A stretch of 64,000 nt of DNA, from positions 372,001 through 436,000 of the forward strand of contig CAXKVV010000142.1 in NCBI GenBank assembly GCA_964058805.1, read 5' to 3'. The DNA is from Schoenoplectus triqueter. Taxonomy: Eukaryota > Streptophyta > Magnoliopsida > Poales > Cyperaceae. Position numbers and translations under genes: made by a program. The notes below the pieces were generated by a model, which was given only the letters and a program-made list of their open reading frames with translations, was not told the origin of the DNA and ran no database searches. The first letter of the stretch is position 1, and each line of letters opens with the position of its first letter. Below are positions 25,774 through 36,622 of this stretch, piece after piece.

Positions 25774-26063
25774 TGTCAAGTTTAAGGGAATAACTGGAAG
25801 TTGGTTTATAAAAGATAAATACTTTTATTATCTGATATCTTTACATGTTACACAGTGATTATATATATTACAATGGGAAAGCAATAACGGTAACTTTGAT
25901 TACCGTTTGTACCAATAACGGTACAGTGCCTAGAGAAGGAAAAATTAAAGAATAGAGGCAACCCCTTTAATCTAAATTAAAGGTTGAATGTATCGACTCT
26001 AATTAGCCTATGATAATAATTAACTAAGGCTAATCCCTCCACTAATCTACTCATTTCTCAACA
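25774..26063 (-). repeat. 5' LTR of the copia element
   Basis: A 290-bp repeat, about 95–96% identical by eye to 20918–21207. It is followed by the matching target duplication AATCT (26064–26068). Confidence 0.93.
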
Positions 26064-26068
26064 AATCT

Positions 26069-27613
26069 CATAACCTCCATTTCAGTCGCAGCACTGAAAT
26101 TATTTTCCTGTAGTAAATTAGTAGCATAAAATGCAAAATTAAAATCATTTTGAATCTACAAAAATTTAAGAAAGAAGATACCAAAACAATAAGGGTTTAG
26201 CTGGAACTCTTAACTGACGACCCATCAAACCAAAGCTTAAATAATTGGGCTTCCATCCAACAAGGTTGAGGCAAAATTACAATATTTCTTCCCAAATCAC
26301 GTTCAGATGTGTCTAAATACTTGCTTAGAGGTGATTGATGTGATAAATTAGTACCCTATTTTCTAGTTGGCTTAACTACTAGCACATTGCTAATATGAGC
26401 TGCAGTGAAATAAGCAGAGAAAAGGAAGGATTAAAGTGGGAAAAAAAATATGTGGATAGCTCATGTTTATTAATGAGCAGCACCATTTTAAGCTCTTTTG
26501 TTAAGTCATTTACTTGAATCATTTATTTATTCTTTAGCGTTAGGGTAATTTTTGGCATGAATAGCAACTCCGTATGGGTAAAATCAGATTAGCAGTCTTT
26601 GATCTGTACATGAATCAACGTTGTAGTTTAATGTCGTGTGAGTAGGCTAGGTTATACACGTAGAGGGAAAGTGGGGAATAATTGAAAATATAAATTATTG
26701 ATGACATTTTAACAATTAAAATAATTTTAGAGTGACATTAGAATAACTATGAATTTTGAGGTAATATTTTAATAATTTTAAAGTTTTAGAACGACATTTA
26801 GACAATCCCCTTTTTTACATTCATAATACACAAGTAATTTATTTTCTTAATATACAATTAACAATTAGGATTTTCATATTCGTTATGTGCGGATGGCTTA
26901 ATTAATGAGCAGCACTATTTTAAGCTCCTTTGTTAAGTCATTTACTTGAATCATTTATTTATTCTTTAGCTAATGCTATTGTTTTTGGGTAATTTTTGAC
27001 ATGAACAGTAACTCCGTATTGGTAAAACCAGATTAACAGTCTTTGATTTGTACATAAATCAACGCTGTAGTTTAATGTCGTGCAAGTAAGCTAGGTTATA
27101 CATGTAGAGGGAAAGAGGGTAATAATTGAAAATATAAATTATTGATGGCATTTTAATAATTAAAATGATTTTGGAGTGACATTAAAATAACTATGAATTT
27201 TGAGGTAATATTTTGACAGTTCTAAAGTTTTAGAACGACATTTAGACAATCCCCTTTTTTACTTTCATAATACACAAGTAATTTATTTTCATAATATACA
27301 ATTAACAATTAGGATTTTCATATTCGTTATAGTGATCATTAACTCATTATACAGTCTTATTTGTTCTATCTATTTTCAATCAACATATATATCTGCCACA
27401 TCCAGATATTCAGACAAATTAGGATGAAAAATAAATTCTAGATAAAAGTTGTCGCACGTACACTATGCAAACCAAATGGTTCGCAATTGCATCACATCTA
27501 AACCACGTCTAGATGTGCTAAAATCATACACCGACCTGATACAGAGCAATCTGAAACACGGAGATACCCCTGCTGGGTCAAATAGACATGAACCAGACCC
27601 CACACCATTGTTA
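26069..27613. other. Spacer containing a 430-bp tandem duplication
   Basis: No gene is supported. The main structure is the duplication listed at 26448–27331. Confidence 0.5.
26448..27331 (+). repeat. Tandem duplication, unit about 430 bp
   Basis: Unit 1 (about 26448–26884) and unit 2 (about 26885–27331) share long near-identical stretches. Examples are gagcagcac-attttaagctc near 26476 and 26907, and attaggattttcatattcgt near 26864 and 27309. They differ by scattered substitutions and a ~15-bp indel. Non-coding. Confidence 0.8.
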
Positions 27614-27621
27614 CTTCGATC
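27614..27621 (+). repeat. 8-bp target duplication of the hAT-like element, left
   Basis: CTTCGATC here and CTTCTATC at 28917–28924 flank the element with one mismatch. Eight base pairs is the length made by hAT transposases. Confidence 0.6.
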
Positions 27622-28916
27622 TAGAGCTGCACGAAAAGCTCAGGCTCATAGCTCAGCTCAAATTTGACTCGGACTCAAACTAATCTGATTCGAGCTAATC
27701 TGACTCGAGCTAATCTAGCTCGATAGTTAAATGAATTGAGTTTGAGTTGAGGTTGGCTCGGTTCGTAGCTCGATTCGGCTCGAATAATAATAATTTATTT
27801 TTTTTTGGTAAACTCTAATTTGATAATTCATCCCTCATTACCTCTCATGATATCACCATCTTAGCGGCTTAATGACTTCTCATACTCACTCGTGATTCGG
27901 CTCATATATTTGACTTGATAGTTTTTTTGCCGGTTCATCCATTCAAATTAGTCCAGCAAAAATTTTATTAAAATTATAGATTGTTGATATATCAATTTTG
28001 TACTAACTCATGTATCATTTTTATAAATATATTAAATTTGTAGTTTATAAATATACTAAATGTAAATATCAAACCAAGTCAATGTATACGTATTGATGGC
28101 GATCAAGTCATGACAGGTCTACAGGTGAACAATCATGATCAAGGAAGCAAGTTCTGGACCAGTTCTCAGTTTGAAGAACCAGGCCCAAGTCATATTTACA
28201 ATTAATTTACAAAACAGCAGCTTTCTGGACAGATTCGTACTGGGCCAGTATTTTGGGCATAACTCTCTCATAATAACTCGGATTTGGGTGATTCAAATTT
28301 CTGTGATCAGATGATAAAATGGACTATCTTTTTTGTGTTTTGAGTTTCTCCAGATTCCAGAGTCTTCTTGGTCAAAACCTCGTGTCAAGTGAGCGTGGTT
28401 ACTGAGGAGCCAGCCAGCATTTAGTTTCTTAGAACTTGTCTTTGAGTCTTTCTATATTTTAATTATATTTTGGAATTAACAGTAGTAGTTAATGTTATTT
28501 TTATTGTGTTTTGATATTTGCAAAAATAGTTAAGGAGTTATTAATTAGTAGGAAGTTTCTAGAGTTGAGTTGTATGGTTATATAAAGCCTAATTTCTGAA
28601 TGTAAACTGACTTGTTGAATTATTATGAAAAAGTTTATCTTGAGTTGAGTTTATCTCTTCTTTTATCCTGCTGTGAGTTGAGAGTATCCTCCAGTTGTGA
28701 TTTTATAGTTGAACGTGTGCGTGTCCTTGGACGATTCATAGCTCGAACGCTATCACGTATTGGCTCGTGAGCCAACTTAAATAGTAACAAGCCGAACTTG
28801 ACTTAGACTTTTCAGCTCGAAACATTTTACGAGCTCGACTCGACTCGACTCAAATCTTTATGAGCCGAACTTGAACTAAGTCTGGCTCGCTCGAACTCGA
28901 CTCGTTTGCAGCCTTA
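27622..28916. mobile_element. hAT-like non-autonomous element, interrupted by a solo LTR
   Basis: The ends are imperfect inverted repeats: TAGAGCTGCACGAAAAGCTC on the left, and the complement of GACTCGTTTGCAGCCTTA on the right. They are followed inward by clusters of CTCGA/GAGCC repeats on both sides. Removing the nested solo LTR leaves about 630 bp with no coding content. The 8-bp flanking duplication supports the hAT assignment. Confidence 0.6.
28094..28755. mobile_element. Solo LTR with 5-bp target duplication
   Basis: A 662-bp sequence starts TGATGGC and ends GCTATCA, so it has TG…CA ends with an imperfect 7-bp inverted repeat. It is flanked on both sides by CGTAT (28089–28093 and 28756–28760). 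It contains a tatataaag motif near 28580. No internal retrotransposon sequence adjoins it, so it is the product of LTR–LTR recombination. It is unrelated to the copia LTR at 20918. Orientation cannot be fixed; the TATA suggests plus. Confidence 0.85.
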
Positions 28917-28924
28917 CTTCTATC

Positions 28925-29367
28925 GACACCTTAGACAGCTACCATTCATTCTCTGGCCTCCAATTTGTCCAAGAAACAGACATGATGAAAATTAAGCTCT
29001 TTCTGGCAGCATCCAGTAGCATTAAATCCATTATCTTTTGTAGATTTTAAAGGCCGCACAAAAAAATCATCCAGTTCCCAATTTTTTGAACAAAAGAAAG
29101 GGAAACAAACCTGGTACTGATGACTTCCCAACACCTGAAATATTTAAGTTCTCACATCAGGATTAAATTTAGCCAATAATTCAGTAAATTGCACATATGA
29201 GTCAAGATCACACAAGCTAAAATCCACAAATTATTACAACCAAATTGATACCAGCTTAGCTAAAAAGATGTCTTTACCCAATAACTGTCAACACAAAACT
29301 CACAGGAAGTCTACTAGATAAGCAACTGAAAGCATATTTTCATGATGTTCAAACAAAGGCATGTTCA
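28925..29367. other. Spacer and 3' UTR of the TAZ-domain gene
   Basis: AT-rich, no gene supported. The part next to 29368 is presumably the 3' UTR of the minus-strand TAZ-domain gene. Confidence 0.5.
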
Positions 29368-31855
29368 TCAAGTAGAGCAAATTTGTTTCTTCAGAAACAG
29401 CGCATATATGATCGCAAATGTGACACCACATAAGATCCTCTTGTCGCGGTCGCTCCATTGCATCTTTGTTTCAATCTGTCTTCTATTTTTTCTAGCACCT
29501 TCTGCAACCCGTCGCTTCATTCTCAGTTGTCTTGCACTTTTACCTGAACCTGAACCCGAGCCTGAACCCAAGCTCGAACCCATTATGAGTTCCTCTAGGA
29601 GCTTTTCTGTAACTTTGTTCTTGTTTGATACCAAATCAACCTGTTGCTTTATCTTCTTGTGACTTGCAGTAGAACCTGTCACTGAGCCTGAACCAGAACC
29701 TGAGCCTGAGCCAGAACCAGAACCTGTTGCTATTGAACCCCTACCCTTGCTCGACTTTGGCTCAACCAGTTGAACTGTTTGCTGTTTCCCTGCACTTGGA
29801 CCTGAACTTGGATCTATAGCCAATTTCATCAGAAGCTTCCCCACATCCTCATTGTTGCTAGACTCTGACGCCTTTGCAAATCTTTTTAAATTCTCTCTCC
29901 ATTCGCTGCATCACATTGCATTTTAGCTAGTATAAATTTATATTTTGATTGGTTACCAAAAGACCCACAACATATGAGGGGGGGCCACTTTCTGCCTAAA
30001 GTAGAGGTGCTGTTAACAATGACAGCTTTGCAGTTCCAAATATATATGTAATTTCTTATTAATTAGAGAAGGAGAAGTTTACATGAACACAACAACAACA
30101 ACAACAACAAAGCCTTTAATCCAAATAAATCAAATAAATTGTGTGGGCTAAATTTACATGTACAAACCAAAAAAAATTATTTACATTTTCCATTACTCTG
30201 CTAGTAAACCTAGCAACTTTACTGAAATTTTCCTTACTGATCTTGCATGCCCCCATATAAATATTTTTTTCAGAGCAATAGTGTATATCCACTTTGTGTT
30301 ACTCAAATTCACCTTATGTTATCATTTTGTAGCAATATTGTACACCCACTGTAACAGACTTACGGTACATTGATTCGGTAAAATTGGCAGCATTATCCAA
30401 AGAAGAAGAAATAGAATTGTATATGTGTTATACAACCTTTCAGATAAACATCATTTATCCTTCAACAAACAGTTTGAAAACATTAAAGCATTAGTTTTAA
30501 TGGGCTAGTGATAGATGATCAGAGAAATTCTAAATTGGGCCTAATCTTATTTGCATGGCATCCAAAACGACTGATAGAAAATTGATAAATTTTTTAATTT
30601 GAAAAATTCATGTGATAGGTAGCCAATCAAAAATCAGAAGGTTTCAAATAGATGTTGAATAAAAAGGGTTGTACCCAAGCATCACCCACAGTCCTAAACT
30701 TGTATGCCTTCTTCTCATACCAACAGCTAATTTTTTTAATTACTAGCAATTCTTTAGAGCTTTATTTTTCCTCTTTGTGCCTGTGACAGAATAAAATGAC
30801 TGGACAAGTGAATCACAGTTATTTACTTGCATGTTGGAACTGCACAGTTGGTAGTGGAGCAGGAATTTGCATGGAAGGAAATGAGGAACCACAATGCTTG
30901 ACACATCTTGCAACCTCCAGAGCCACGCACCTCACAAACTGAGTTGTGATTGAAAAGCCTCTTGATCTTTTTACAATCAGTGACATCACATTGAGAGTTC
31001 TGACAATCAGCTGCATGCATCACTGGAGTTTGCAGATCTTTCAACTACAAATTCAGAAAATAAAACAATATAGAGAATCATGTTACCAAAAGGTTCTTGA
31101 AAGTGAAAACAGAAATGGAATATGTATTTTACATAGATTATCATAGGACTGTCATGTTAATCTAAATTTTTGGATTTGGATGTGTTTCAGTCACTGAACA
31201 TTGTCATGCATAGTTATCACTATCATATTTCTCCTATTTGAATCAAACAACAATCTTGGTTAGATTTTACCTACTACCAATTTCTTTCTGTGAGAACAAA
31301 AGAAAACTATTTCAAATTTCCAATATTTTTTGGGTGCTACCCTGTAGATGTGGTACAATAAGAATTATTAGGTGGAATTTAATTTGTCCGTCCAAGAACC
31401 ATCCTTGGGAACAGGATCTGGTTGAGTATATCTGCCAAGCTAATCAGTCATGTACAAATTCTATAAAAGAAATATACAATAAATGCTGCAGATATTTCAA
31501 TCCATAAATGCGATCTGAAATTCTGTACATCTTTCCTTTCTCCAAGAACTCTTTATCCAATTAAATCAGATCCACAATTCTATAAAGCCAGTACCTTATT
31601 CATAGACCTATTAAGATTGGGAGAAAAAAAATTCTTGGCTACTAATTGTACCAATCAATTGCAGATAGCCATTTAAAATTAATTTATTTGATAGTGGAAT
31701 TTCTACTTCCAAAACTTGGAAAAAAGAAATCTAATCTTTTCTAAGAAATTTTGGAAATTAGATTGAAAACAGGAGTAGAGAAGGAGAACCCATTGATCAT
31801 CGCCAGACTTGTTCGAGTACTCATCTCTGCTGTGACCTGATCGAGTTTCCGCCAT
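29368..31855 (-). CDS. Small TAZ zinc-finger protein with a hydrophobic C-terminal segment
   Basis: Three exons: 31790–31855, 30827–31044 and 29368–29905. They total 822 nt (273 aa), with GT–AG introns in matching phase. Exon 1 starts MAETRSG. Exon 2 is almost entirely one TAZ domain with all twelve zinc ligands (three HCCC sets: HX3CX4CX4C, HX3CX7CX2C, HX3CX4CX4C). It has the same length (218 nt) and phase as the TAZ2 exon of the HAC gene at 53238–53455. Exon 3 encodes NEWRENLKRFAK, two Gly-Ser repeat tracts, a basic Arg/Lys stretch and a hydrophobic run (ILCGVTFAIIYALFL) 6 residues before the end. No acetyltransferase, PHD, ZZ or BTB domain is present. TAZ domains bind transcription factors; a membrane-anchored role is only inferred. 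I do not recognise a named family. Confidence 0.75.
30090..30152 (-). mobile_element. Micro-retroposon copy 1 (about 63 bp)
   Basis: On the plus strand a (CAA)n run is followed by aaagcctttaatccaaat and a diverged end. Near-identical 12-mers tttacatg[a/t]aca flank it at 30078–30089 and 30153–30164. In element sense (minus) it ends in (TTG)n. It lies in intron 2 of the TAZ-domain gene. Confidence 0.6.
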
Positions 31856-31975
31856 GGCTGTTGATGTAAATAGGAACTAGGGTTAGAACAGGAGCAAAGG
31901 GATAACTTTACTTATGATCAAACATACAGCAGAGGCCGCTTTGCTGCAAAAGCAATGTATTCTCAACCATTGGAT

Positions 31976-32495
31976 CTCAGTAACATCTATCTACGGTGTT
32001 CAACATTACTTAAATAAAGACTTTCCATTCATACCCCTTGGCTTCTTCCTCACTTTTCTTTTTGTACTATTGTTAAACTTTTATTTTACTTTTTACAGTG
32101 TAACTCTTTGTTGTATAGCATTTGTCAGGTCTAATTACAGTGTAACTCTTTATAAGACGGAGATGGCACAACACAATATGTTTTCAACTGTCAAATCCTA
32201 TTATTTATCATCTATCTATGCCATTGAACACTACTTAATACACTTACCATTTTTTGCCCCTTAGCTTCTTCCTTAACTTTTATATAACTGTTGGATCCTA
32301 TTATCATCTATCCATGCTATTGAAAGCTAATTTAACACAGACTTTCCATTATTGCCCCTTTAGCTTCTTCTTTACCTTTCATATAACTGTTGGTTTCTAT
32401 TATCATCTGTCTACACTGTTAAACACTACATAGCACAGATTTTCAATTCTTGTCACTGAGCTTCTTCCAGACCTTTCATTTGTTATTATTATTTC
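31976..32495 (+). repeat. Diverged tandem array, unit about 100 bp
   Basis: Units beginning at about 32202, 32300 and 32400 each contain a form of catctatc-atg-tattgaa-ac, then a form of tttccattattgcccc and agcttcttc. A more distant unit begins near 31976. They differ at many positions, so the array is old. Non-coding. Confidence 0.65.
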
Positions 32496-33268
32496 CTTCT
32501 TTTGTTCAATGTTGCTTCTCTTGTATAAGGTCTGCCAGGTTCATGCATCGGGTGCACATTAATTGTTTCACAAAATCATAGCATGCTTTAATCTAAATTA
32601 CACAATATTAGTGATGGAAGTAATTCCAACACCACTCAAATCAATAGTATGATTAAGAATGCAAAAAGTAAGATGTAAGGAGCCGATTACGTTGCTGAAG
32701 TTTTCTTCACTTCTCTAATTATATTTTTGTTTTGTGCTTTCTTTGACATCTGAGCCTGAAATTTAACATGGGTTACATTTCTCAGTGTTTTAAATAATGC
32801 ACATGGAACATGGTGTATTTGAAATGTTCCTGCAGTTACAAATACGCACTATGTTAATTGCATTTGAAGAAGGACCAAAGCAAACAAAAGTAAATCACAT
32901 AAAAAATATATATATGAAAGGTAATTTTAAAAGAATACTTTCTAGTGTTTAGGGACTTTACAAGGTTGGCATGCCCTCTAAAGTTTTATAAACCCAAGTT
33001 ACAATACCAATATGAATAGAGTACTTTCATAGGAAAATTTGGTTTCAAATGAAGCCCCATGACTAAGTCCACTATTAGAAAGAAGTTTTAATAAGAAAAT
33101 ATGACAAATATAATGAAACATAATGACTACATTATAGGAGAGGTTCACCCAATTTGAGAATAAGTTCATAACTTGTAGGCACAACAACACATTGTTCCCA
33201 CTTCGTTAATTTTTTTATTCACCTTAAAAATAACTACAGTGTAGCTCTATAGTAAAAGTAGATCATCT

Positions 33269-33293
33269 GGGGGGGGGGGGGGGGGGGGGGGGG
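33269..33293 (+). repeat. Poly-G run of 25
   Basis: An uninterrupted run of G, unusual in this AT-rich sequence. The true length may differ because such runs are often mis-sequenced. Confidence 0.8.
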
Positions 33294-33851
33294 TTGAGCT
33301 GAATCAGCAAATAATAGCTCAGTCCTTCATAACTCTCCTTCTAAGTGAGTTCATCCTAATCCACAAACAAAAATACAGACCAACTTTAGCATGAAAAGAA
33401 CCTGTACTGGACCTTGACTAAGATGACTCCACAACCAGCCTATTATCTAGCATATATGGAAAACACCATGAACTTGTCTAGTGCATAACTAAATTTATTA
33501 TAGAAATGATTTCATGCAATTCAGCATACCAGAAATACCCCTCACATGAATCACCTTAAACATAACTGTACCATAAGTTACTAAATTCTAAGTAGGAGGT
33601 AATAAACTTCAATCATTCAATCAACTCAACTGTCACAGAATATAATTGAAGAACGGAAATGGTAATCTTTTGCAGTCAGTTTCTAAAAAAGATCTTTTTC
33701 TCTAACAAAATCTGAATCCAGGAATATCTTATTTCTGTCAGAACAAGCAAACACCATCATAATCGAGTACCAGTGAATTTAACGACTTCATTGAACTCTT
33801 AAATTGTAGAAAGCAAATGCAAATTATTTGATTCTCACACTTTGTGCTAAC

Positions 33852-34040
33852 CTGCAGGTTAACCTGAATAACTTGTTGGTCTCTCTTCATGGCAACTGGT
33901 TCACTTTCTCCCATTTTATGCACGACCCAAAATCTGAGTCCACCTGTTGATGGTGCTGCACTAGTACACAGTACACTATCCTTCAACTCCAAGCAGGAAC
34001 TATCCGTTGCCTCAATGTAACGCTGAATTCAGCGAACAGC
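33852..34040 (-). other. Unassigned coding-like segment or leader exon
   Basis: The minus strand has an open frame with balanced composition (…EATDSSCLELKDSV…, then GGLRFWVVHKMGES). It ends at a good donor, CTGCAG|GTTAGC, at 33852. Upstream the frame meets a stop next to an acceptor-like TTCAG. It could be an exon of an unrecognised gene or a leader exon of the TAZ-domain gene at 31855. I cannot identify it. Confidence 0.3.
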
Positions 34041-34976
34041 GTCTCCATCAATGAAATTCCAGTGGTTGGTGGTTGCAAAATGAGAATCTCCCTTCAAAAT
34101 TCCCTGTTATACTTGAAAGCAACAGAAGCCAGAGTTATAGATAAAGTATAATTAATGCTACAAATTATGCTTGTTTGCAAATTAAATATCCCAAATGAGT
34201 CATAATTTCGTCCTGGAAGAGGAACAACACAAACGAGCTAGGAAAAAATAAAAAATAAAAAATAACTCAGTGAGCATAACTTACCAGCATGAACCGAAAT
34301 GAAGTCTTCCTCTGGTAATAGGATCTCAGTAGTTCAGTGAATTGCTTTTGGAAAGAGGTTGTTTGAGGGAAGGGGTGGCGCGACCAGCGGCTCATTGGAA
34401 AGGGAGCAAACTCGTATCGAGATCAATGAAGGTTATGTTCTCCTCCAAATGCTGCCAAGAGGGATGGGTTCTGATCTTATGTGCGCGCCATTGTATAATT
34501 AAACACGTGGACCCACAATGACAAGGACCAGCCAGGCAGACAGGCAGCCACAAGCCCACTAGCTCCTGTGGAGATTTTATGGTGCGAAAATTTTCACACC
34601 GAGATACAGGAAGCATATTAAATTATTTTTAAATTTTAGTTTATCATTCTCATTAAATTCTTTATATTAAAATCTTATAAGATATAAAAATTTAAAATAT
34701 TTTTTGAGTTAAGCTCATGAAAAACCTTCATGAGTTTAAGCTCATGATATCTTTACTCGAGATACAGATCTACATGATTGTGAGAAAATTTAAATATAAA
34801 TTTTAATACATACAAAATTTATTATTATTAAATTAAAATTATTAATTGATGATCGAATCACAACAAAATAATCGGACATGTGTAGCTTTTTATGATGCGA
34901 GTTCTACGAGCAAGTACTAATAAAGTAATAAAAGTAACAAATAACAGCATAGGCCAACAGTACGGATAGGGGTGTC

Positions 34977-35377
34977 AATTATTGATTCGATCTGACGGGT
35001 TAATCGATTCGATTTGACCCACAATAATCTGAAATTAAATGGGTCGGATATGGGTTTAATTTTTTTTACTCGAATTGGATTCGGGTCGACCCGACCCGAC
35101 CCGACCTGATTAATTATATTTTTTGAATTAATTTTTTGATTTAGTACTAATTAAAGCTTAAATATACACTAATTAACATTAATTATAAATTAATTAATAT
35201 TTTATTTCTTAAAATTATATAAAAGTAATTAATAAATATTTAATTATTTTATACGGATCGGATATGGATTAAAATTTTTTTAACCCGAATTTAATCAGGT
35301 CGGGTTCGGATTAGATCAAAAAAATTAATAAAATAATATGACCCGATCTGAGCCCGACCCGACTCTTGACACCCCTA
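34977..35377. mobile_element. hAT-type MITE with GGGGTGTCAA ends
   Basis: An 11-bp perfect terminal inverted repeat, AGGGGTGTCAA…TTGACACCCCT, encloses about 400 bp. Inside each end are GACCC/GGGTC repeats (gacccgacccgacc near 35090). These ends are typical of a widespread plant MITE group. I could not find a matching target duplication. Confidence 0.6.
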
Positions 35378-36599
35378 AAGGCGTTCTCTCAAAAAAAAAT
35401 TAACAGTACACATTCACGCATCTTCAGATTTGCCAACAGTTTTATTTCGTTAATTATTTATTTACAAAATCTTTTATTTCATGAATTAATGGACAAGTTT
35501 TACAATTTTCATTCTTCATTTAAACTAATCCCTCCAAACATTCATGAGTTCTAAACTTTTGTTAATTATTCCTCTATTTTTACTGCGAACTACTTAATTC
35601 CATAAAAAAAATAACTTTGTACACGCACATTATAAGAAAAAAAGTTCTGTTAAATTTTAACAAAATGTGGGACGAAATAAAAATTATGTTAAATAAAAAT
35701 GTGGCCGTATTTACTTTAGTTTAAAATAATGAAAATTTTAAAAATAATAGTCGGATTATTTGTATTCTGGCATATGATAATTGCATATCCAAAAGGGCGC
35801 AGGAAAGATGAATTACTCATTGCACTTTTGTGGCATCATCTCAATTGAATTGGTGCCCACAACACAAGTATAAAACCAAACCTTACCCAAATCACCACTC
35901 CTTTTTTTTTAAATGAAAGAAAAGTAATGCAAGTGAAAAGTTGTGAATTTACAATTTGTTTTGCAAATTGAAATGGTTGCGTCATTTAGGTTTAAAATTT
36001 TGTTCATACACAATTTTGAACTTGACCACTTCAATTCCTTTTTAGAGAGTTTTTATATAAGGTGACCCAATTATGGAATTCGTAATCGATTACAAATGAC
36101 CGAGCAAATATCTCTTATTTAATTAGTTGTGAGCTATGTTATAAGAAAAGGCTAAAAGTCACAAGATTGTTAATTTTACCAGAAATTGTTCTCCCATGTA
36201 TGATTTGCTCGTATGATCCCTCAGAGAAGCGAAAAGTCAGTGTTTTTGAGAGAACTTCAATTTTTTTTTTTTTTTGAGAGAAGCGAAAAGTCAGCATTGC
36301 TTAATTTTCTTCTGCCACACGAAATTTACTTTTTCTTTTTGAACATTCTCTCCTTTGTAGAAGAGAAGTGGCAAATTGATGTCATTTTTGCTAAAGATAT
36401 AGCTAACACTAAACTTAGCAAGAACAAATTGTCTCATAAAGCCCATTTGTTTGGAATGGCTCACATTTGCTTAGATCGAATTGCTTTAATTAGGATGATA
36501 ATCCCCTTTCTTCGCCTTGGGTCCTAGAGGAGAGTTTTTTTATTAACATTTCTACAAATCCTTGCTAATGCAAGATATTATGAAAAATATCACAAACCA

Positions 36600-36619
36600 A
36601 CAAGAGAGAGAGAGAGATA
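36600..36619 (+). repeat. (GA)n in the NPH3-like leader
   Basis: A short GAGA run sits directly before the ATG at 36623. GA-rich leaders are common in plants. Confidence 0.6.
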
Positions 36620-36622
36620 GCC

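Larger units (their letters stand above)
20918..26063 (-). mobile_element. Ty1/copia LTR retrotransposon, structurally complete, coding-dead
   Basis: A 5146-bp element read on the minus strand. It is bounded by 290-bp LTRs beginning TG and ending CA (TGTTGAGAAATG…CTTGACA) and flanked by the 5-bp duplication AATCT. A primer-binding site abuts the 5' LTR and a purine tract abuts the 3' LTR. The internal region carries gag, protease, integrase, reverse transcriptase and RNase H in the copia order (integrase before RT), in one frame broken by four stop codons. By eye the two LTRs differ at about 13 of 290 positions, so it is a moderately young insertion. Confidence 0.95.
31856..36622. other. Long spacer between the TAZ-domain gene and the NPH3-like gene
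   Basis: It holds a ~100-bp tandem array (31976–32495), a 25-bp poly-G run, a hAT-type MITE (34977–35377) and an unassigned coding-like segment at 33852–34040. No complete gene is supported. An acceptor-like sequence just before ATG 31855 (ATCAACAG) hints that the TAZ-domain gene has a leader intron reaching upstream. Confidence 0.45.

Noticed and set aside
26448..27331. CRISPR-like repeats
   Set aside because: The genome is a plant nuclear genome and the repeat is a simple two-unit duplication without spacers.
34977..35377. 8-bp target duplication for the GGGGTGTCAA MITE
   Set aside because: The flanks (agtacgga and aaggcgtt) do not match, so I did not claim one.
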